Part shown: in pieces, positions 46,458-54,819 of the stretch
How positions within the stretch are numbered: position 1 is the first letter of the stretch
How the letters are laid out: the number at the start of each line of letters is the position of its first letter
Source of the DNA: Hymenobacter glacieicola
GTDB lineage: Bacteria; Bacteroidota; Bacteroidia; Cytophagales; Hymenobacteraceae
Length of the DNA stretch: 64,000 nt
NCBI RefSeq assembly: GCF_014640315.1
Contig: NZ_BMGS01000002.1
Coordinates: 469,313-533,312, forward strand
Reading direction: 5' to 3'
Notes under the pieces: generated by a model
The model's database searches: none
What the model was told of the DNA's origin: nothing
The model's input: the letters and a program-made list of their open reading frames with translations, nothing else
Program-made: the position numbers and the translations under genes

Positions 46458-46489
46458 CGTCATGCTGAGCTTGTCGAAGCATCTCTACC
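46458..46489. repeat. Half copy of dispersed repeat (copy F)
   Basis: Only one arm, CGTCATGCTGAGC followed by TTGTCGAAGCATCTCTACC, is present, nearly identical to the left arm of the full copy 1 kb away. No partner arm follows. It separates argF' from the zinc-ribbon membrane protein. Confidence 0.85.
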
Positions 46490-46515
46490 GCTTTGGTAAA
46501 CAGAAAATCAGTGTG

Positions 46516-47151
46516 CTACCTCTTCAGTATTTCAACCTTAATAGGGTGCTTTCTACGATGTTCATAGTACTTGACCGCCTCCCTCTCTACTTCAGCTTTC
46601 GATACAATGGGCCGCCAAGATTTATCTAACATGTATCCATCTTCTGAAATAGCTGGCTGCTCAAAGCTTACAGCAGTTTTCTCATCATCTGGAATCAAGT
46701 AAAAGATCTGATCCAACCGAACTAACGAATTCATGGACGCAAAGCCTGATTCGTGCATTTCCTCTTCAGTTAGTTCCTCACCGCAATTGTCACATGATTT
46801 CTCCCGTGCATTAAAGGCTATGTAGCCACAAACTGGACAAGTTGAGTAAGTGGTACCATTTTTTGCAAGGGCTTTGTCGTGCGTAGATAGAAGAATGGTT
46901 GGTAATGCCGATATAACTATCACACTTGCTAGTACAGCTATACGAACGGCGAAGGACCGTTTATTAGTGAAGTAGTATCCCGCAAAGCCTACTGGACCGA
47001 CAACAAGGCCAGCCAACCCACTGTAGAGAACTTTCATTCCTTTATCGGTGGTGTATTCATTGCCAAACTGCATGGCAATGACTAGAGGTACCACTAAAAA
47101 AGCGCTAACCCAGTATATCTCAACATTAGATTTTGATTGGTCTGATTTCAA
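46516..47151 (-). CDS. Membrane protein with zinc ribbon, unknown
   Basis: A 211-residue protein with three hydrophobic helices (about 12-30, 42-62 and 67-90) followed by a zinc ribbon with two Cys pairs (CPVCGY and CDNCGE) and a soluble C-terminal part rich in Lys, Arg and Glu. No named family is recognised. Lower GC than the arginine genes suggests it was inserted into the cluster, and the remains of a GIY-YIG gene follow directly upstream. Confidence 0.75.
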   Translation of the reverse strand: MKSDQSKSNVEIYWVSAFLVVPLVIAMQFGNEYTTDKGMKVLYSGLAGLVVGPVGFAGYYFTNKRSFAVRIAVLASVIVISALPTILLSTHDKALAKNGTTYSTCPVCGYIAFNAREKSCDNCGEELTEEEMHESGFASMNSLVRLDQIFYLIPDDEKTAVSFEQPAISEDGYMLDKSWRPIVSKAEVEREAVKYYEHRRKHPIKVEILKR

Positions 47152-47184
47152 CTTTATCAGAAATTTGAAGTGTATACCCTGTTG

Positions 47185-47480
47185 TTACCCTGTCCATGTC
47201 TTCAGGTCAATAACCTGCCACTTTGGATTGAAAGCTGTAATCAGCGCATCTTTCTTTTGTCGCGTCCAGCCTTTTAGCTGCTTTTCCCGCGCAATAGCCT
47301 GTATAGCATCTGGGCACTGTCCAAAGTACATCAGTAAGTCCGCTTGATAGCGGCTAGTGAACTTGCTCGCATTACCCCGGCCACTACTGTGCTCGTAAAG
47401 CCGCCGTGTGATTTCGTTGGTGGTACCGATGTATAGGACAGTTTTAGTTGAATTGGTTAGGATGATAGATATACATGCAT
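47185..47480 (-). pseudogene. Decayed GIY-YIG nuclease-superfamily gene
   Basis: The minus strand encodes YIGTTNEITRRLYEHSSG, then REKQLKGWTRQKKDALI and a closing AFNPKWQVIDLKTW, the typical small GIY-YIG protein of about 85-95 residues. The in-frame N-terminus has no start codon. The expected beginning (ATG CAT GTA TAT, i.e. MHVY) is present but out of frame: about 5 extra bases (or 2) separate it from ILTNSTKTVLYIG. Removing them gives MHVYILTNSTKTVLYIG, a perfect family N-terminus. So this is a frameshifted copy, or one that starts at a rare codon. It abuts a 35-bp-arm palindromic repeat. Confidence 0.75.
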
Positions 47481-47499
47481 GTACGGCACGAAGAAAATC

Positions 47500-47600
47500 A
47501 GACCGTCATGCTGAGCTTGTCGAAGCATCTCTACTGTTTGTCCTCACAACAGGAGTTAGTCAGAGGTAGAGATGCTTCGACAAGCTCAGCATGACGGTCT
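47500..47600. repeat. Dispersed palindromic repeat, copy G: 35-bp perfect arms
   Basis: Arms at 47500-47534 and 47566-47600 are perfect complements over 35 bp around a 31-nt loop. Each arm reads GACCGTCATGCTGAGC, then TTGTCGAAGCATCTCTAC. It lies between the carB stop (18 bp) and the decayed GIY-YIG gene (about 20 bp). Confidence 0.95.
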
Positions 47601-47618
47601 ATTCTTAATTCTAGCCAG

Positions 47619-50600
47619 TTACATAGCCTTATACTCGTTCCAGCTCTTAATCTTCAAATCCTGCATTTCCAGAGTGCAGAAGGCTTGGATAAAGGCTTTG
47701 GCCAGACGGGCATTGGTGAGCAGCGGGATGCCGAAGTCGATGGCGGTGCGGCGGATTTTGTAGTCGTTGTCCAGCTCGCCCTTCGAGAGGTTCTTAGGGA
47801 TGTTGATGACCAAGTCGATTTTCTTCTCCTTGAGGTAGGTCAGCACGTTGGGCTCCTGGTAGTCGTCGGGCCAGAAGACGAGGGAGCTGGGCACGTTGTG
47901 TTCGGCAAAGAAGCGGTGCGTGCCCTGGGTGGCGTAAATGACATAGCCACTTTGCACCAGCAGCCGCGCCGATTCCAGCAGGGCTATTTTGGAGAGGATG
48001 GGGCCGCTAGAAATCAGCACCGACTTCTGCGGAATCTTGTAGCCCACGCTCAGCATCGATTTCAGCAGGGCTTCCTCGGCCGTGTCGCCCAGGCAGCCTA
48101 CCTCGCCGGTGCTCACCATGTCCACACGCAGCACGGGGTCGGCGCCGGGCAGGCGGGTAAACGAGAACTGCGGGGCCTTCACACCCACGAAGGGCAGGTC
48201 GTAGACCAGCTCACTTGCGTCGCGCTCCACTTTCTTGCCCAGCAGCACTTGGGTGGCCTTGCGGATAAGGTTGTTGCCCGAAACCTTGGACACAAACGGG
48301 AAGGAGCGGGAAGCGCGGATGTTGCACTCAATCACCCGGATTTCGCGGTTTTTCTCCAGGAACTGGATGTTGAACGGCCCGCTGATTTCGTAGCGCTTGG
48401 CAATCTTTTCGGCAATGACTTTGAGCTTGCGCACTGTGCCCACGTACACGCGCTGGGGCGGGTAGTACATGGTGGCGTCGCCGGAGTGCACGCCGGCAAA
48501 CTCCACGTGCTCGGAAATGGCGTAGCTCACAATTTCGCCCTTGTCGGCCACCGCGTCCAGCTCAATTTCCTTGGCCTCCTGGATAAACTCCGACACTACC
48601 ACCGGATACTCGGCGCTTACTTCGGCCGCCGCTTTCAGGAACGACTCCATTTCAAACGCGTTGGAAACCACGTTCATTGCCGCTCCCGACAGCACGTAGC
48701 TCGGCCGGATCAGCACGGGGTAGCCTACCTCGCCCACAAACTCGAACATAGCGTCCAGGGAAGTCAATTCCTTCCAACGGGGCTGGGCAATGCCCAGCTC
48801 GTCCATGATGCTGCTGAACTTGTGGCGGTTCTCGGCTTCATCAATGCGGGCCGGGGCGGTACCCAAAATAGGCGCCTTGGCGTCGGCCAAGCGGGTAGCG
48901 AGGTTGTTCGGAATCTGGCCGCCGGTGCTCAGGATGACGCCCTGGGGCTGCTCGAACTCCAGAATGTCCATCACCCGCTCGAAGCTCAGCTCCTCGAAGT
49001 ATAGCCGGTCCGACACGTCGTAGTCCGTCGAAACGGTTTCGGGGTTATAGTTGATGATGATGGTTTTATAGCCCTCTTCGGCGGCCGTCTGCACGGCATT
49101 TACCCCGCACCAGTCGAACTCCACGGAGCTACCGATGCGGTACACGCCCGAGCCCAGCACCACGATGGACTTGCTGGTTTCTTGAGCCAGGTCGTTTTCG
49201 GTGCCGTGGTAGGTGCTGTAGAGGTAGTTGGTTTTAGCCGGAAATTCAGCCGCCAGCGTGTCAATCTGCTTGATAACGGGCAGCACGCCCAGGGCTTTGC
49301 GGCGGGCGCGCACCAGCAGCTCGTCGGCTTTCACGTCGCCTTCGCCGAGCAGCTTCACGGCAATTTGCTGGTCGGAGAAACCAGCTTTCTTAGCCTCGCG
49401 CAGTAGGCCAGTTTCCAAGGCACCTAGGCCACTGGCGCGCTTCTCTGCCAGCTTCTTGCCCAGCTCGAAAATGGTGAGCAGACGCTGCAGAAACCAGTGG
49501 TCAATCTTGGTCAGCTCGTGGACCTGCGCCAGGGTATAGCCGGCCTCAAACGCCAGGTTGATGGCGAAGATGCGCTCCTCGTTCGGCTCGCTCAGCAGCT
49601 TGTCGATGGTGGCGTTGTCTACCTGCTCGGGCTTATTAGCCACGAAGCCGCGCTTGCCGGTATCCAGCATGCGCAGGCCCTTCTGGATGGCTTCCTCGAA
49701 GGATTTGCCGATGGCCATGACCTCGCCCACGCTCTTCATGGCCGAGCCAATCTGCCGGTTCACGCCCTCAAACTTGGCCAAATCCCAGCGCGGCAGCTTC
49801 ACCACCACGTAATCCAGGGCCGGCTCGAAGAAGGCCGATGTGGTCTGGGTCACGCTATTTTTCAGCTCCGAGAGCGAGTAGCCCAAACTCAGCTTAGCCG
49901 CCACGAAGGCCAACGGGTAGCCCGTAGCTTTGGAAGCCAGCGCCGAGGAGCGCGACAAGCGGGCATTCACCTCAATCACGCGGTAGTCCTCCGATACGGG
50001 GTCGAGGGCGTACTGAATGTTGCACTCGCCCACGATGCCGAGGTGGCGGATGGTCTTGATGCCGATGCTGCGCAGCTTGTGGTACTCGCGGTTGCTCAAG
50101 GTCTGCGACGGAGCTACCACGATGCTCTCCCCGGTGTGGATACCGATGGGGTCGAAGTTCTCCATGTTGCAGACCGTGATGCAGTTATCGTACTGGTCGC
50201 GCACCACTTCGTACTCCACTTCCTTCCAGCCCTTGAGCGACTCTTCCACCAGAATCTGGTCGGAGGTGGTGAAGGACTTCTGGGCCAGGGCCCGCAGCTC
50301 GTCCATGTTGTTGGCGAAACCACTACCTAGGCCACCCAGCGCAAAGGCCGCCCGCACGATGATGGGGAAACCGATTTTCTCGGCCGCGGCCAGCGCGTCT
50401 TCCATATTGGTCACGGCCACGCTGCGGGCCGAGAGCACGCCAATCTGGTCGAGCTTCTCCTTGAAAATGTCCCGGTCCTCGGTGTCGATGATGCTCTGCA
50501 CGGGCGTGCCCAGCACCTGCACGTTGTACTTCTCGAACACCCCGGCGCGGAACAGGGCCACGGCGCAGTTCAGGGCCGTTTGGCCCCCAAAGGCCACCAG

Positions 50601-50849
50601 AATACCATCGGGCTGCTCCTTTTTGATGACTTCCTCCACGAAGTAGGGCGTCACGGGCAGGAAATACACGTCGTCGGCAATATTGTCCGACGTCTGCACG
50701 GTGGCAATGTTGGGGTTAATGAGGATGGTGCGGATGCCTTCCTCTTTCAGCGCCTTGAGGGCCTGGGAGCCGGAGTAATCGAACTCACCGGCCTCGCCAA
50801 TTTTCAGCGCGCCGGAACCGAGGATGAGAACTTTCTGTGGTTTTTCCAT
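47619..50849 (-). CDS. carB: Carbamoyl-phosphate synthase, large subunit
   Basis: Makes carbamoyl phosphate from bicarbonate, ammonia delivered by CarA, and two ATP, feeding both arginine and pyrimidine synthesis. It has 1076 residues from MEKPQKVLILGSGALKIGEA; a longer 21-codon extension upstream is proline/threonine-rich and improbable. The two homologous ATP-grasp halves are visible: the first starts ILGSGALKIGEAGEFDYSGS, the second LGSGVYRIGSSVEFDWCG. The C-terminal allosteric domain (SVGYKIPQKSVLISSGPI onwards, with YATQGTHRFF) is complete. Length is close to the usual 1070. It lies 93 bp from a small membrane-anchored gene on the same strand. Confidence 0.97.
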   Translation of the reverse strand: MEKPQKVLILGSGALKIGEAGEFDYSGSQALKALKEEGIRTILINPNIATVQTSDNIADDVYFLPVTPYFVEEVIKKEQPDGILVAFGGQTALNCAVALFRAGVFEKYNVQVLGTPVQSIIDTEDRDIFKEKLDQIGVLSARSVAVTNMEDALAAAEKIGFPIIVRAAFALGGLGSGFANNMDELRALAQKSFTTSDQILVEESLKGWKEVEYEVVRDQYDNCITVCNMENFDPIGIHTGESIVVAPSQTLSNREYHKLRSIGIKTIRHLGIVGECNIQYALDPVSEDYRVIEVNARLSRSSALASKATGYPLAFVAAKLSLGYSLSELKNSVTQTTSAFFEPALDYVVVKLPRWDLAKFEGVNRQIGSAMKSVGEVMAIGKSFEEAIQKGLRMLDTGKRGFVANKPEQVDNATIDKLLSEPNEERIFAINLAFEAGYTLAQVHELTKIDHWFLQRLLTIFELGKKLAEKRASGLGALETGLLREAKKAGFSDQQIAVKLLGEGDVKADELLVRARRKALGVLPVIKQIDTLAAEFPAKTNYLYSTYHGTENDLAQETSKSIVVLGSGVYRIGSSVEFDWCGVNAVQTAAEEGYKTIIINYNPETVSTDYDVSDRLYFEELSFERVMDILEFEQPQGVILSTGGQIPNNLATRLADAKAPILGTAPARIDEAENRHKFSSIMDELGIAQPRWKELTSLDAMFEFVGEVGYPVLIRPSYVLSGAAMNVVSNAFEMESFLKAAAEVSAEYPVVVSEFIQEAKEIELDAVADKGEIVSYAISEHVEFAGVHSGDATMYYPPQRVYVGTVRKLKVIAEKIAKRYEISGPFNIQFLEKNREIRVIECNIRASRSFPFVSKVSGNNLIRKATQVLLGKKVERDASELVYDLPFVGVKAPQFSFTRLPGADPVLRVDMVSTGEVGCLGDTAEEALLKSMLSVGYKIPQKSVLISSGPILSKIALLESARLLVQSGYVIYATQGTHRFFAEHNVPSSLVFWPDDYQEPNVLTYLKEKKIDLVINIPKNLSKGELDNDYKIRRTAIDFGIPLLTNARLAKAFIQAFCTLEMQDLKIKSWNEYKAM

Positions 50850-50942
50850 TCTGGGGGTTAGAGTAACAGGCCGCGGGGGCGGTCGTGTTAAAAGGCAGTC
50901 GTGCGCGGCCAACTAAGGCGGTTGGCGCTGAGGAGTGTGCTG

Positions 50943-51311
50943 TTAATTAGAGTAAACGGTGTCGCTCTTTACCATCTTCCACTCGCCAGAGGGTTGTTTG
51001 ATCACCCTGGTTCTGATGGTAGCGGTAGCCTTTTCGCCTTTCAGAATAATGCGAAAGGTGAGCGAATCCTGTTTAGGGCCAGGTTTACCGGCGTCAAATT
51101 TCTTAGAGACAATCTTGCCTGTACGGCTCAGTATTCTGGGTGAGGCATTACCGGCCCCCATGGCTGAAAGAACGATGTCCGACTTCTTGCCTAAGGCTAA
51201 TTTGATAAAATCTTCTCCCTTTAGACTCTTGATGAAGTAGAACAGGGCAAACGCCGCTGCTCCCAATGCTACATACCCCCAGTTCTGAAAACCTCTGTCT
51301 TTGGATTGCAT
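50943..51311 (-). CDS. Small membrane-anchored protein, Coa1/Tim21-like
   Basis: A 122-residue protein: one N-terminal transmembrane helix (YVALGAAAFALFYFIKSL) and a soluble beta-rich domain ending KGEKATATIRTRVIKQPSGE followed by WKMVKSDTVY. The anchor plus small alpha/beta domain resembles bacterial Coa1-like proteins, but the resemblance is weak and the function unknown. It lies between carA and carB on the same strand and may be carried along with them. Confidence 0.65.
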   Translation of the reverse strand: MQSKDRGFQNWGYVALGAAAFALFYFIKSLKGEDFIKLALGKKSDIVLSAMGAGNASPRILSRTGKIVSKKFDAGKPGPKQDSLTFRIILKGEKATATIRTRVIKQPSGEWKMVKSDTVYSN

Positions 51312-51469
51312 AGGAGTAGTAAGTTGGAGAGTGGTGATATTGGAAGACGGCGCGTTTGTTGAATGGAACTGATGCTTACACTGGTTAAGAATGTACTTAT
51401 CCTTTGAGCATTTGCGCTGATGTTTAGCAGGGAAACTCTTTAGGTGAGGCGTAGTTCATGGGGAGGATT

Positions 51470-51796
51470 TTAGTTTCCGAAACGCCTAGAGAAACCCTTT
51501 TTCAAATCTGCGTTATCTGGGTCAGTTTGGCAGTAGATGACAAAGACAGTATCGCCTATTATGCGTCCTTGCAGCAGATCTTCTGGCTGCCTACGCTTGA
51601 ACGAGTAAGTTTTGCCAGCGACTTTGTATTCAACAGCAGTGTTCCTGCCAATTTCAGTGAGCACTCCAACAGCAAACGCAGGCTTTCTAAGTATTTCTTT
51701 GGCTTCGTACTCCCGGTAAGCTTTCGTTATCAAGTAGAGTAAAACGGGAAGGCCAAATACAACTAGGAGAAGCTTAATTTTCTCAATGTGCTGCAT
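51470..51796 (-). CDS. Small membrane-anchored protein, unknown (DUF3592-like)
   Basis: A 108-residue protein from MQHIEKIKLLLVVFG, with one transmembrane helix at 7-26 (IKLLLVVFGLPVLLYLITKA) and a small soluble domain (AVGVLTEIGRNTAVEYKVAG, then KTYSFKRRQ and GDTVFVIYCQTDPDNADL). The strand order and the ending are like DUF3592-type domains, which bind nothing known. A 24-codon upstream extension is basic and probably not translated. It is 75 bp after the carA stop on the same strand. Confidence 0.65.
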   Translation of the reverse strand: MQHIEKIKLLLVVFGLPVLLYLITKAYREYEAKEILRKPAFAVGVLTEIGRNTAVEYKVAGKTYSFKRRQPEDLLQGRIIGDTVFVIYCQTDPDNADLKKGFSRRFGN

Positions 51797-51871
51797 TGTC
51801 TGAAATGCCCCCTCTATTCTGGGGCGCGTTTTAATCCGACCTTTTCGCTTCCTCAATTGCCGGCTCACCCG

Positions 51872-52966
51872 TTAGCTGTCTTGCCCGGCCTTATACTCCG
51901 CAACCGACTTCAGAAAGTCGTCGAACAGGTACTCCGTATCCTCAGGGCCACCGGCGGCTTCGGGGTGGAACTGGGTGGAGAAGAACGGCTTGCTCTTGTG
52001 CTTGATGCCTTCGCAGGTGCCGTCGTTGAGGTTCTCAAACAGCATGGTCCACTCGGCGGGCAGCGTGTCGGTATCCACCGCGAAGCCGTGGTTCTGGCTG
52101 GTGATGTAGCTGCGCTTGGTGCCCGAAAGCAGCACCGGCTGGTTGTGGCTGCGGTGGCCGTATTTCAGCTTGAAGGTGTCGCCGCCCGCCGCCAGGCCCA
52201 TGAGTTGGGAGCCCAGGCAGATGCCGAAGATGGGCTTGTCCTGGCTTAGGGCGGTTTGCAGGTGCTGGATGGTGGCGGTGCACATCTTCGGGTCGCCGGG
52301 GCCGTTGCTCAGGAACAGGCCGTCGTAGTCGAGCTGGGTGAAGTCGTAGTCCCAGGGCACCCGAATCAGCTCCACGTCGCGCTGGAGGAAGCAGCGGATG
52401 ATGTTGGTTTTGGTACCGCAGTCCACTAGCACGATTTTGTGCTGGCCCTGACCGTAGTGCTTTACCTCGGTGGGGCTCACCTGGGCTACCAGGTTGTCCT
52501 GGTTGGGGTCGTGCAGCTCTACGTCCTGCCCCCCGGCCACAATCTTGCCCAGCATGGCGCCCTTCTCCCGCAGGATTTTGGTGAGCATGCGCGTATCCAC
52601 CCCGAAGATGCCGGGGATGTTGTACTCCTTGAGCCAGTCGCCGAGGCTCTTGGCCGCGTTCCAGTGGCTGTGCTCCTCGGAGTAGTAGTTCACTACCAGG
52701 CCGGCAATGTGAATCTTGTCCGACTCGAAAATCTTGGAAATCGACTTGTACAGCTCCTCGCCGGGCACGCCGTAGTTGCCCACCATGGGGTAGGTCAGCA
52801 CCAGAATCTGGCCGGCGAAGGACGGGTCGGTGAGGTTTTCGGGGTAGCCGGTCATGGCCGTGCTGAACACTACCTCGCCCGCGGTCGAAGTAAACGCCCC
52901 GAACGAAGTACCCTCGATTGCAGTGCCGTCTTCGAGAATGAGTTTTACCGATTTAGCGTTTTCCAC
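51872..52966 (-). CDS. carA: Carbamoyl-phosphate synthase, small subunit
   Basis: Glutamine-hydrolysing subunit that channels ammonia to CarB. The 364-residue protein begins SVKLILEDGTAIEGTSFGAF and has the class I amidotransferase triad: nucleophile Cys250 in PIFGICLGSQLMGLA, and the His and Glu in TQFHPEAAGG near the end; KYGHRSHNQPV is also a family signature. It is separated from carB by two small membrane-protein genes. The 530-bp region upstream contains an 11-bp inverted repeat that might be regulatory. Confidence 0.96.
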   Translation of the reverse strand: MENAKSVKLILEDGTAIEGTSFGAFTSTAGEVVFSTAMTGYPENLTDPSFAGQILVLTYPMVGNYGVPGEELYKSISKIFESDKIHIAGLVVNYYSEEHSHWNAAKSLGDWLKEYNIPGIFGVDTRMLTKILREKGAMLGKIVAGGQDVELHDPNQDNLVAQVSPTEVKHYGQGQHKIVLVDCGTKTNIIRCFLQRDVELIRVPWDYDFTQLDYDGLFLSNGPGDPKMCTATIQHLQTALSQDKPIFGICLGSQLMGLAAGGDTFKLKYGHRSHNQPVLLSGTKRSYITSQNHGFAVDTDTLPAEWTMLFENLNDGTCEGIKHKSKPFFSTQFHPEAAGGPEDTEYLFDDFLKSVAEYKAGQDS

Positions 52967-53498
52967 TCTGTTATGCGAAAAAAGGTTTACTCTATGGTTG
53001 ATTTTCTGCGGTAGTCATGTCCGTGGATTTCCCGTTGCGTGCGCGGAGGCGGCCGCTGTGCCCACCAGCCCTAGCAATGCTACTCGGAAACCGACCTACG
53101 GAGGGGGCATGCGCCAATACGGCCTGCCCAATGCCGGGCGCCGGGCGCAGGCGCGGCGGGGCGGCGGCCCGGTTTCGGAACCGCCCGGATACAATTTCGG
53201 CTGGAACAGAACCAAACAGTAGAGGTCTATTCCAGCCGAACGGGGGGTAAGCCCAACGGGAGCGAAAGAAGGTAGCTCAATCGGTCCCGCGCCCTGCCGC
53301 TCCCAGATGTCAGGCATCGGGAAATCGGGCGGGCACGCCTGCTGAAAGAAAAAGGAAGTGGCCGTTCTTCCGCGGAAAGAACCAGCCGGTTGCTGCGCAA
53401 TAGTCACCAATGGCAGCGTGCAGCTAATCAGAAGGGGAGCCTGGCTCTTGGGCTTCATCGTGCTACTCATTGGGGCTGCAAGTTAGGTTACAAGTCGT
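52967..53498. other. Intergenic region upstream of carA
   Basis: No confident gene. A minus-strand frame at 53096-53470 starts with a hydrophobic stretch but then becomes Arg/Pro-rich and non-protein-like. The clearest element is an inverted repeat TTCGGCTGGAA / TTCCAGCCGAA at 53196-53206 and 53230-53240. The region holds the carA promoter and 5' leader. Confidence 0.6.
53196..53240. promoter_or_regulatory. 11-bp perfect inverted repeat upstream of carA
   Basis: TTCGGCTGGAA (53196-53206) and its exact complement (53230-53240) flank a 23-nt loop, 230 bp before the carA start. It could be a leader hairpin, an operator or the terminator of the argD side; no T run follows on either strand. Confidence 0.4.
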
Positions 53499-54638
53499 TT
53501 ACTTTTTCACCTCGGCCGGAATAAGTGTGTACAGCGCCTGCAGGAACCGGTCAACTTCATCCTTGGTGATATTCAAGGGCGGCAGCAGGCGCAGCACCCC
53601 AGGGTCGGAGGCATTGCCCACGAAGATGTGGCAGTCGGAGAGCAGCTGGTCGCGCAGGTCCTTGATGGGGAAATCGTACTTGATGCCCACCATCAGGCCC
53701 CGGCCGCGGATTTCCTCGGCCCCGGCATTGGCTTCGAGCGCAGTGCGCAGGTAGTCGCCCATTTCGGTGGCGTGGGTTAGCAGGTTTTCCTGCTCGATGA
53801 CTTCCAGCACGGCCAGCGCGGCGGTACAGGCCAGGTGGTTGCCGCCAAAAGTGGTGCCCAGCAGACCGTAGGAGGCTTTCAGTTCCGGCGCAATCAGGAT
53901 GCCGCCGATGGGGAAGCCGTTGCCCATGCCCTTGGCCACCGAAACAACGTCGGGGCGGATGCCGGCGTGCTGGTGGGCAAAGAACTTGCCGCTGCGGCCG
54001 TAGCCGCTCTGCACTTCGTCGGCAATCAGCAGGGCGCCGTACTGTCGGCACAGCGCCGCCAGCCCTTGCAGGAACTCATCGGAAGGCATGATGATGCCCC
54101 CTACCCCCTGAATGGGCTCGATGATGGCCGCGCACACGTCGCCGCCCTGCAGCACCTGCTCTACCGCCGCCAGATCGTACTCCACGAAGGAAATGGCGTG
54201 GCCGGCGTTGAAGGGCGCTACAATTTTGGGGTTATCGGTAGCGGCTACCGTCCCGGAAGTACGGCCGTGGAAGGCGCCCTTGAAGGCCACCACGCGCTTC
54301 TTGCCGGTGTGGAAGGACGCCAGCTTCAGGGCATTCTCGTTGGCCTCGGCCCCAGAGTTGCACAGAAACAGCGAGTAGTCCGCGTAGCCCGACACCTGGC
54401 CCAGCTTCTCGGCCAGCTCCCGCTGAATCGGAATCTGCACCGAGTTGGAGTAGAAGCCGATGTTCTGCAGCTGCTCCGTCAGCCGCTGCACGTAGTGCGG
54501 GTGACTGTGGCCGATGCTGATAACGGCGTGCCCGCCGTAGAAATCCAGGTATTCCTGGCCCTTATCGTCCCAAAGTTTCGCCCCCAGCGCCTTTACCGGC
54601 GTGATATTGACGAGCGGATATACGTTGAAAAGCTCCAT
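53499..54638 (-). CDS. argD: Acetyl(succinyl)ornithine aminotransferase
   Basis: PLP enzyme that makes N-acyl-ornithine from the semialdehyde with glutamate as donor. The 379-residue protein has GGHAVISIGHSHP near the start, NSGAEANENALKLA, AFHGRTSGT, the cofactor Asp in LIADEVQSGYGRSG and the Schiff-base Lys in VVSVAKGMGNGFPIGG. The order argG-argC-argD follows the minus arm, and a palindromic repeat (copy H) separates it from argC. Fold-III aminotransferases of this group may also act on succinylated or lysine-pathway substrates. Confidence 0.94.
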   Translation of the reverse strand: MELFNVYPLVNITPVKALGAKLWDDKGQEYLDFYGGHAVISIGHSHPHYVQRLTEQLQNIGFYSNSVQIPIQRELAEKLGQVSGYADYSLFLCNSGAEANENALKLASFHTGKKRVVAFKGAFHGRTSGTVAATDNPKIVAPFNAGHAISFVEYDLAAVEQVLQGGDVCAAIIEPIQGVGGIIMPSDEFLQGLAALCRQYGALLIADEVQSGYGRSGKFFAHQHAGIRPDVVSVAKGMGNGFPIGGILIAPELKASYGLLGTTFGGNHLACTAALAVLEVIEQENLLTHATEMGDYLRTALEANAGAEEIRGRGLMVGIKYDFPIKDLRDQLLSDCHIFVGNASDPGVLRLLPPLNITKDEVDRFLQALYTLIPAEVKK

Positions 54639-54701
54639 TTTTATAGAAGTGCGAGCTGAGAGGTTAGATGGTAGAAGCAGTTGTCAGAACTCAGGAAAAG
54701 A

Positions 54702-54810
54702 CCGTCATTCCGAGCTTGCCGAGGAATCTCGCGTGCTGATGTTGGAGTAGTAATTCGGACGTCAGCACGCGAGATTCCTCGACTTCGCTGCGCTACGCTC
54801 GAAATGACGG
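54702..54810. repeat. Dispersed palindromic repeat, copy H, inside the arginine operon
   Basis: Left part CCGTCATTCCGAGC ... GAGGAATCTCGCGTGCTGA, right part TCAGCACGCGAGATTCCTCG ... GAAATGACGG. The inner 25 bp are a perfect match; the outer parts differ by an insertion. It lies between argC and argD, which would otherwise form a continuous operon. Confidence 0.9.
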
Positions 54811-54819
54811 CCGGTGGGG

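Noticed and set aside
53096-53470. 124-codon minus-strand frame upstream of carA that begins with a hydrophobic stretch
   Set aside because: After about 30 residues it turns into Arg/Pro/Cys-rich text without structure, and it contains the inverted repeat; a chance frame is more likely.
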